Assembly: GCA_017534365.1 (NCBI GenBank)
Contig: JAFWCS010000432.1
Coordinates: 1 to 19,450, forward strand
Length of the DNA stretch: 19,450 bases
Source of the DNA: Clostridia bacterium
GTDB taxonomy: Bacteria > Bacillota > Clostridia > Oscillospirales > Acutalibacteraceae
Reading direction: 5' to 3'
This document shows positions 15,808-19,450 of the stretch, piece after piece (positions within the stretch are counted from its first letter, which is position 1; each line of letters begins with the position of its first letter). The position numbers were made by a program, and so were the translations under genes. The notes under the pieces are model-generated. The model made no database searches, had not been told where the DNA came from, and was given only the letters and a program-made list of their open reading frames with translations.

Positions 15808-16709
15808 TGAAACAACCGCAACGAACCGCCGTCGCGCTCGGCAGCTTTGACGGCCTGCACAAAGGACATCTTGCCGTGATTGCCTGCGCTCTCGCCTGCC
15901 GGGAGCGCGGGCTGATTCCTGTCGTGCTGCTGTTTGACCGCCATCCGCTGCAGGTACTCACGGGGCAGGCGCCTCCGGCGCTGCTGCAGACGGAGTTGCG
16001 GGACGAAATGCTCCGCGCGCTCGGCGCGCAGACGCGCGTGATCCCCTTCGCGCAGATCAAGGATCTTTCCTGCGAGGCATTCGTGCGGGACGTCCTCTGC
16101 GGGCAATTGCAGGCCGGCGCGGTCTGCTGCGGCGAAAACTACCGCTTCGGCCGCGGCAACGCAGGCGACACCGCCGCGCTGCAGGCGCTCTGCGAGGCAA
16201 ACGGCGCAACGCTCTCTGTGGCGGCCTCCGTGCTACAGGACGGACAGCCGGTCAGCTCCACCCGCATCCGCGACGCGATCCGGGCCGGGGATCTGCCCGC
16301 CGCAAACGCCATGCTCGGCCGGGCCTTCAACTACCGGCTCGAGGTCGTGCACGGCAGCAAGCGCGGCCGGCTGATGGGCGCGCCGACGATCAATCAGCAT
16401 TTCCCCGCCGATTTCGTGATTCCCCGCCGCGGCGTTTACGCCTCGACGGCAATCGCGGGCGGCGTTGAATATCCCGCGGTCACCAACATCGGGCTGCGCC
16501 CGTCCTTTGAAAGCGACGATCTGCGCAGTGAAACGAACCTGCTCGGCTTCGACGGCGACCTCTACGGACAGGAGATCGAGGTGCGGCTGTTCGCCTACCT
16601 GCGGGAAGAAACGAAATTCGCCTCCATGGCGGCGCTCGGCGCGCAGATCCGCGCAGACGCCGCGCGTTCTCTGGAAGTTTTTGAAAAGCGAGGGACCGAC
16701 CATGTATGA
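15807..16709 (+). CDS. ribF: Bifunctional riboflavin kinase / FAD synthetase
   Basis: This enzyme phosphorylates riboflavin to FMN and then adenylates FMN to FAD in the cytosol. It is 300 residues, the normal length. The N-terminal adenylyltransferase shows [10 protein letters not shown] (12-21), the DRHPLQVL segment, [13 protein letters not shown] (109-121) and SSTRIRDAI (150-158). The C-terminal flavokinase shows [14 protein letters not shown] (183-196), with isoleucine where most relatives have PTAN, then [16 protein letters not shown] and a long C-terminal helix with EETKF. The start codon overlaps the typA stop (TAATG), so translation is coupled. The 3' end overlaps the next gene by eight bases. 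Both active sites look complete. Confidence 0.94.
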
Positions 16710-17274
16710 ATCCTGGGAAGCTCTGCGGGCGGACTGCCTGCCCTGCCGCGCCTGCCCGCTGGCGGACACGCGCACCAATCTGGTCTTCGGCGTCGGCAGC
16801 GAAACCGCAGAAGTGCTCTTTGTGGGCGAAGGCCCCGGTGAAAACGAGGATCTGCAGGGCGAGCCGTTCGTCGGCCGCGGCGGCAAGCTGCTGGATAAAT
16901 ATCTGGCCGCCGTCGATCTGGACCGGCACAAGAACATTTACATCGCCAACATCGTGAAGTGCCGGCCGCCCCACAACCGTGATCCGAAGCCGGAGGAGCA
17001 GGCGCAATGCATCCGCTGGCTGCGGGAGCAGACCCGGCTGCTGCGTCCGAAGATCATCGTCTGCCTCGGCAGGATCTCCGCGCAGAAGCTGATCGATCCG
17101 GATTTCCGCGTCACGAAGCAGCACGGGCAATTCATCGAAAAAGGCGGCATCCTCTTTATGGGGACCTTCCACCCGGCGGCGCTGCTGCGCAACCCCAATC
17201 AGAAGCCGGACGCGCTCGAGGATTTTCTCGCCCTGCGGGCAAAGATCCTCGAGGTCTGTGATCATACATACTAA
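16702..17274 (+). CDS. Family 4 (Fe-S) uracil-DNA glycosylase
   Basis: This is a 190-residue base-excision repair enzyme that removes uracil from DNA. Four cysteines in the family-4 pattern would hold a [4Fe-4S] cluster: C15 and C18 (LPCRACPL), C87 ([11 protein letters not shown]) and C103 (AQCIRW), with the typical 16-residue gap between the last two. The catalytic-site motif is GEGPGENED (43-50 region), and the uracil/DNA-binding motif is [11 protein letters not shown] (155-165). Length matches the family. It overlaps ribF by eight bases and is followed by the antiporter gene after 19 bases, so it belongs to the typA-ribF transcription unit. There is no sign of truncation. Confidence 0.93.
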   Translation: MYESWEALRADCLPCRACPLADTRTNLVFGVGSETAEVLFVGEGPGENEDLQGEPFVGRGGKLLDKYLAAVDLDRHKNIYIANIVKCRPPHNRDPKPEEQAQCIRWLREQTRLLRPKIIVCLGRISAQKLIDPDFRVTKQHGQFIEKGGILFMGTFHPAALLRNPNQKPDALEDFLALRAKILEVCDHTY

Positions 17275-17293
17275 GCAATCGAGGCAAACTATT

Positions 17294-18574
17294 ATGCAAA
17301 TTCTTTCTGCGCTGGCCATCGCGCTGGCAGCGGGACTGTTTCTCTCCCGCGTGACAAAAAAACTCGGCCTGCCCTCCGTGACCGCGTATCTGGTCGCCGG
17401 CATCCTGATCGGCCCCTACGGGCTCGGCCGCTTCGGCGTTGCGGGCATGGGCTTCACCTCCGCCGAAAACCTGCGGCAATTCGAGCTGATCTCCCACGTG
17501 GCGCTCGGCTTCATCGCCTTTGCGATCGGCAATGAGTTCCGGCTCTCGCAGCTGAAAAAGATCGGCAAGCAGGCCACCTTCATCGGCATCTTTCAGGCGG
17601 TGGTCGCCACCCTGATGGTCGACGCGACGCTGCTGGTGCTGCATCTGGTTCTGAAAGACGCGCTGCCCGTGCCCATGGCGATCACGCTCGGCGCGATCGC
17701 TGCGGCTACGGCGCCGGCGGCCACGCTCATGGTCGTGCGCCAATACAAGGCCAAGGGCAAGCTGACGGATCTGCTGCTGCCGATCGTCGCGATCGACGAC
17801 GCGGTCGGCCTGATCGTCTTCGCCGTGTCCTTCGGCATTGCCAAGGCGCTGCTCAACGGCGAATTCAACCTGATCGCCATTCTCGTTGAGCCGCTGCTCG
17901 AGATCGTCTGCTCGCTGCTGCTCGGCACGGTGATGGGCTATCTCTTTCACCGGGCGGAGAAGTTTTTCAGCTCCAACAGCAAGCGCCTGAGCCTGTCGGT
18001 GGCGTTCGTTTTCCTGACGGTGGCGCTCTCGATGCTGAAGATCCACCTCGGGCCGGTCACGATCGGCTTCTCCTCCCTGCTGGTGTGCATGATGCTGGGC
18101 ACGATGTTCTGCAATCTCTGCGACTTCTCGGCCGACATCATGGACCGCACGGACAAATGGACCGCGCCCCTTTTCACCCTCTTCTTCGTGCTCAGCGGCG
18201 CGGAGCTGGAGCTGAACGTCTTTCGCTCTCTGCCGATCATCGGCATCGGCGTGGCCTATATCCTCGCCCGTTCGCTCGGCAAATATCTCGGCGCTTCCGG
18301 CAGCGCAAAGCTGATGCGCTGCGAGGAAAGCACGGTCAAATATCTCGGCATCACGCTCCTGCCGCAGGCGGGCGTGGCGCTGGGCATGAGCGTCACGGTC
18401 GCATCGCTCGGCGAAACGGGCGCGCTGATCCGCAACATCGTGCTGTTATCCGTGCTGATCTATGAGCTGATCGGTCCGGTGCTGACCAAGATAGCCCTGA
18501 TGAAGGCCGGCGACATTCAGCCTCGCCCGATCGAAAAAAGCCGCAAGCACCGCCAGGCGCCCGCGAAATTCTGA
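17294..18574 (+). CDS. CPA2-family cation:proton antiporter
   Basis: This is a 426-residue membrane protein with about 12 hydrophobic segments, matching the Na+/H+ exchanger domain of the CPA2/KefB type. Segment 2 reads GLPSVTAYLVAGILIGPYGL (25-44), a hallmark of the family. An unwound-helix segment, ITLGAIAAATAPAATLMVV (130-148), is followed by the ion-binding IDDAVGL (167-173), where D168/D169 form the DD pair linked to electrogenic exchange. There is no C-terminal RCK/TrkA domain, so it is not a full KefB/C. It ends in a basic tail. ATG 17294 has GAGG nine bases upstream; an in-frame GTG at 17258 would overlap the glycosylase gene and adds a polar stretch, so I reject it. The ion exchanged cannot be told. 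Confidence 0.88.
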   Translation: MQILSALAIALAAGLFLSRVTKKLGLPSVTAYLVAGILIGPYGLGRFGVAGMGFTSAENLRQFELISHVALGFIAFAIGNEFRLSQLKKIGKQATFIGIFQAVVATLMVDATLLVLHLVLKDALPVPMAITLGAIAAATAPAATLMVVRQYKAKGKLTDLLLPIVAIDDAVGLIVFAVSFGIAKALLNGEFNLIAILVEPLLEIVCSLLLGTVMGYLFHRAEKFFSSNSKRLSLSVAFVFLTVALSMLKIHLGPVTIGFSSLLVCMMLGTMFCNLCDFSADIMDRTDKWTAPLFTLFFVLSGAELELNVFRSLPIIGIGVAYILARSLGKYLGASGSAKLMRCEESTVKYLGITLLPQAGVALGMSVTVASLGETGALIRNIVLLSVLIYELIGPVLTKIALMKAGDIQPRPIEKSRKHRQAPAKF

Positions 18575-18580
18575 TCTTCC

Positions 18581-18617
18581 CGTCCGCTGCAGCTTTCCGC
18601 TGCGGCGGACGTTCTCT
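18581..18617 (+). terminator. Intrinsic terminator after the antiporter gene
   Basis: CGTCCGCTGCAG (18581-18592) pairs with CTGCGGCGGACG (18600-18611) through 12 base pairs, one of them G-T, with a seven-base loop. TTCTCTT follows. It closes the typA-ribF-glycosylase-antiporter unit. Confidence 0.82.
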
Positions 18618-18640
18618 TATTAAAATTTACATTTCTGATC

Positions 18641-18669
18641 TTGTTATTATTTCCGAATCGTATTATAAT
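18641..18669 (+). promoter_or_regulatory. Promoter of the lipoprotein gene
   Basis: TTGTTA (18641-18646) and a perfect TATAAT (18664-18669) are 17 bases apart in an AT-rich stretch. Transcription would begin about 18676, very close to the AGAGG ribosome binding site (18675-18679), so either the leader is very short or the ribosome binding site is partly outside the transcript. Confidence 0.65.
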
Positions 18670-18687
18670 CCTGACAGAGGTGTTACG

Positions 18688-19450
18688 ATGGATCATTATA
18701 AAAGAAGAATTCCTGCCGTCGCGGCCATCCTCCTTTGCCTTCTCCTTTGCCTGACTTCCTGCAAAAAGGCCGGGAACGCAACCGAAACGGAAGTATCCGA
18801 ATCAAATACCGCTGCCACAGCAGACGAAATGACGACGCGAGACCCAAACGGGAAGATCGTGTATCATCCCCGGACCGCGGAAGAGTGGGGCGTGGAAATG
18901 CCGAAAATGAAGCTGATCCCCGACGATCCGTATTCAGTGAAGCTGAACGAGATTTACAACGAGCACCTGAACACAAAGCAATCCTTCATCGAAGCGTTTA
19001 CGGACTATGAAGACTATAATGACGAGTCGATTTATGCGCTTTATGATCTTGACGGCGACGGTCAGAAGGAACTGATCACCGGGTGGAATTGCTACGAGGG
19101 TGACTATGTCGGCATTGACAATACGAACTATAACCGGATCCAAAAGGGCAGAAATAAGATGGTGACGCACGTCTATTCCATAGATGCAAATGGGGATGCA
19201 GTTGAATGGCAATTCTATGAAAATGCTTTCGATGCAGAACTTGTTAATCGAATCATATTGTCGGACGGAACGATCAAAACAATTGCAGGAAACGCTTTCG
19301 GATATGACGATCATTACAGCTATCAGTATGTAAAGCTGGACAATGGCGAAATCGTTGCTTACAGGGAACTGTTTGATATTTGCAATGCCGCCGGAAAAAC
19401 GGAGGAGTATGAAACAAGATCCGATCGAAACGCTTATCCTGTTGAGGAGA
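18688..19450 (+). CDS. Putative lipoprotein with an EF-hand-like calcium motif (3' end beyond window)
   Basis: This is an open frame of 254 codons with no stop before the window edge. Residues 4-25 form a lipoprotein signal: KRR, a hydrophobic core, and the lipobox LTSC with C25 as the lipidated cysteine. A polar Thr/Glu/Ser-rich linker follows (about 28-52). The folded part contains YDLDGDGQKELITG (119-132), an EF-hand or dockerin-like Dx-Dx-DG calcium loop, often seen in surface proteins of gut Firmicutes. Further Asp/Tyr-rich segments follow. I do not recognise the family. It starts at ATG 18688 with its own promoter and is clearly more AT-rich than the preceding genes, which may indicate later acquisition. 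A stop lies outside the window, so the full domain set is unknown. Confidence 0.78.
   Translation, partial: MDHYKRRIPAVAAILLCLLLCLTSCKKAGNATETEVSESNTAATADEMTTRDPNGKIVYHPRTAEEWGVEMPKMKLIPDDPYSVKLNEIYNEHLNTKQSFIEAFTDYEDYNDESIYALYDLDGDGQKELITGWNCYEGDYVGIDNTNYNRIQKGRNKMVTHVYSIDANGDAVEWQFYENAFDAELVNRIILSDGTIKTIAGNAFGYDDHYSYQYVKLDNGEIVAYRELFDICNAAGKTEEYETRSDRNAYPVEE

Noticed and set aside
17258..17293. GTG start of the antiporter overlapping the glycosylase gene
   Set aside because: It adds a polar stretch before the first membrane segment and lacks a ribosome binding site; ATG 17294 has GAGG upstream.

Overview
The window looks like a piece of a GC-rich Firmicutes chromosome, most likely a gut Clostridia lineage of the Oscillospiraceae/Ruminococcaceae type. 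That is an inference from strong AGGAGG-type ribosome binding sites, sigma-70-like promoters with 17-base spacers, short intrinsic terminators, and the protein families present (YitT, GPH symporter, TypA, WG-repeat/SH3b surface protein, lipobox lipoprotein). Composition is similar across most of the window. The last gene, and probably the first half of the GPH symporter gene, look visibly more AT-rich.

Region 1 (about 219-7065) is a phage head-morphogenesis cassette on the + strand: small terminase, large terminase, portal, prohead protease, small decoration-type protein, HK97-fold major capsid protein, two head-tail connector-type proteins, and a last gene whose N-terminus resembles a tail-terminator/completion protein and whose C-terminus looks like a fibre-type beta domain. 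The genes are tightly packed or overlapping and finish at a clean terminator. No tail tube, sheath, tape-measure, baseplate, lysis, integrase, repressor or replication gene follows; an ordinary chromosomal gene begins about 75 bases after the terminator. Two probable one-base lesions lie close together: a -1 shift near the 3' end of the portal gene, and a lost start codon at the protease gene. The cassette is therefore either a decaying prophage remnant or a retained head-only module whose portal/protease junction is damaged or mis-sequenced here.

Region 2 (7078-9232) holds a YitT-family membrane protein with its own promoter, followed 18 bases later by an uncharacterised protein with ankyrin-like C-terminal repeats, ending at a bidirectional terminator. 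Region 3 (9250-11204, - strand) is a two-gene operon: a membrane-anchored WG-repeat/SH3b protein, then a small HExxH membrane peptidase of the DUF3267 type, behind a good promoter that diverges from region 4.

Region 4 (11271-18611, + strand) starts with a strong promoter and an atypical extended-SDR protein, then a hairpin, then a GPH-type sugar:cation symporter. A compact housekeeping run follows: typA/bipA, ribF, a family-4 Fe-S uracil-DNA glycosylase, and a CPA2 cation:proton antiporter, ending at a terminator. The window closes with a promoter and the 5' part of a lipoprotein gene that runs off the right edge. At the left edge, 14 codons of a divergent - strand gene with a signal-like N-terminus are visible. 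I saw no tRNA, rRNA, CRISPR array or insertion sequence.
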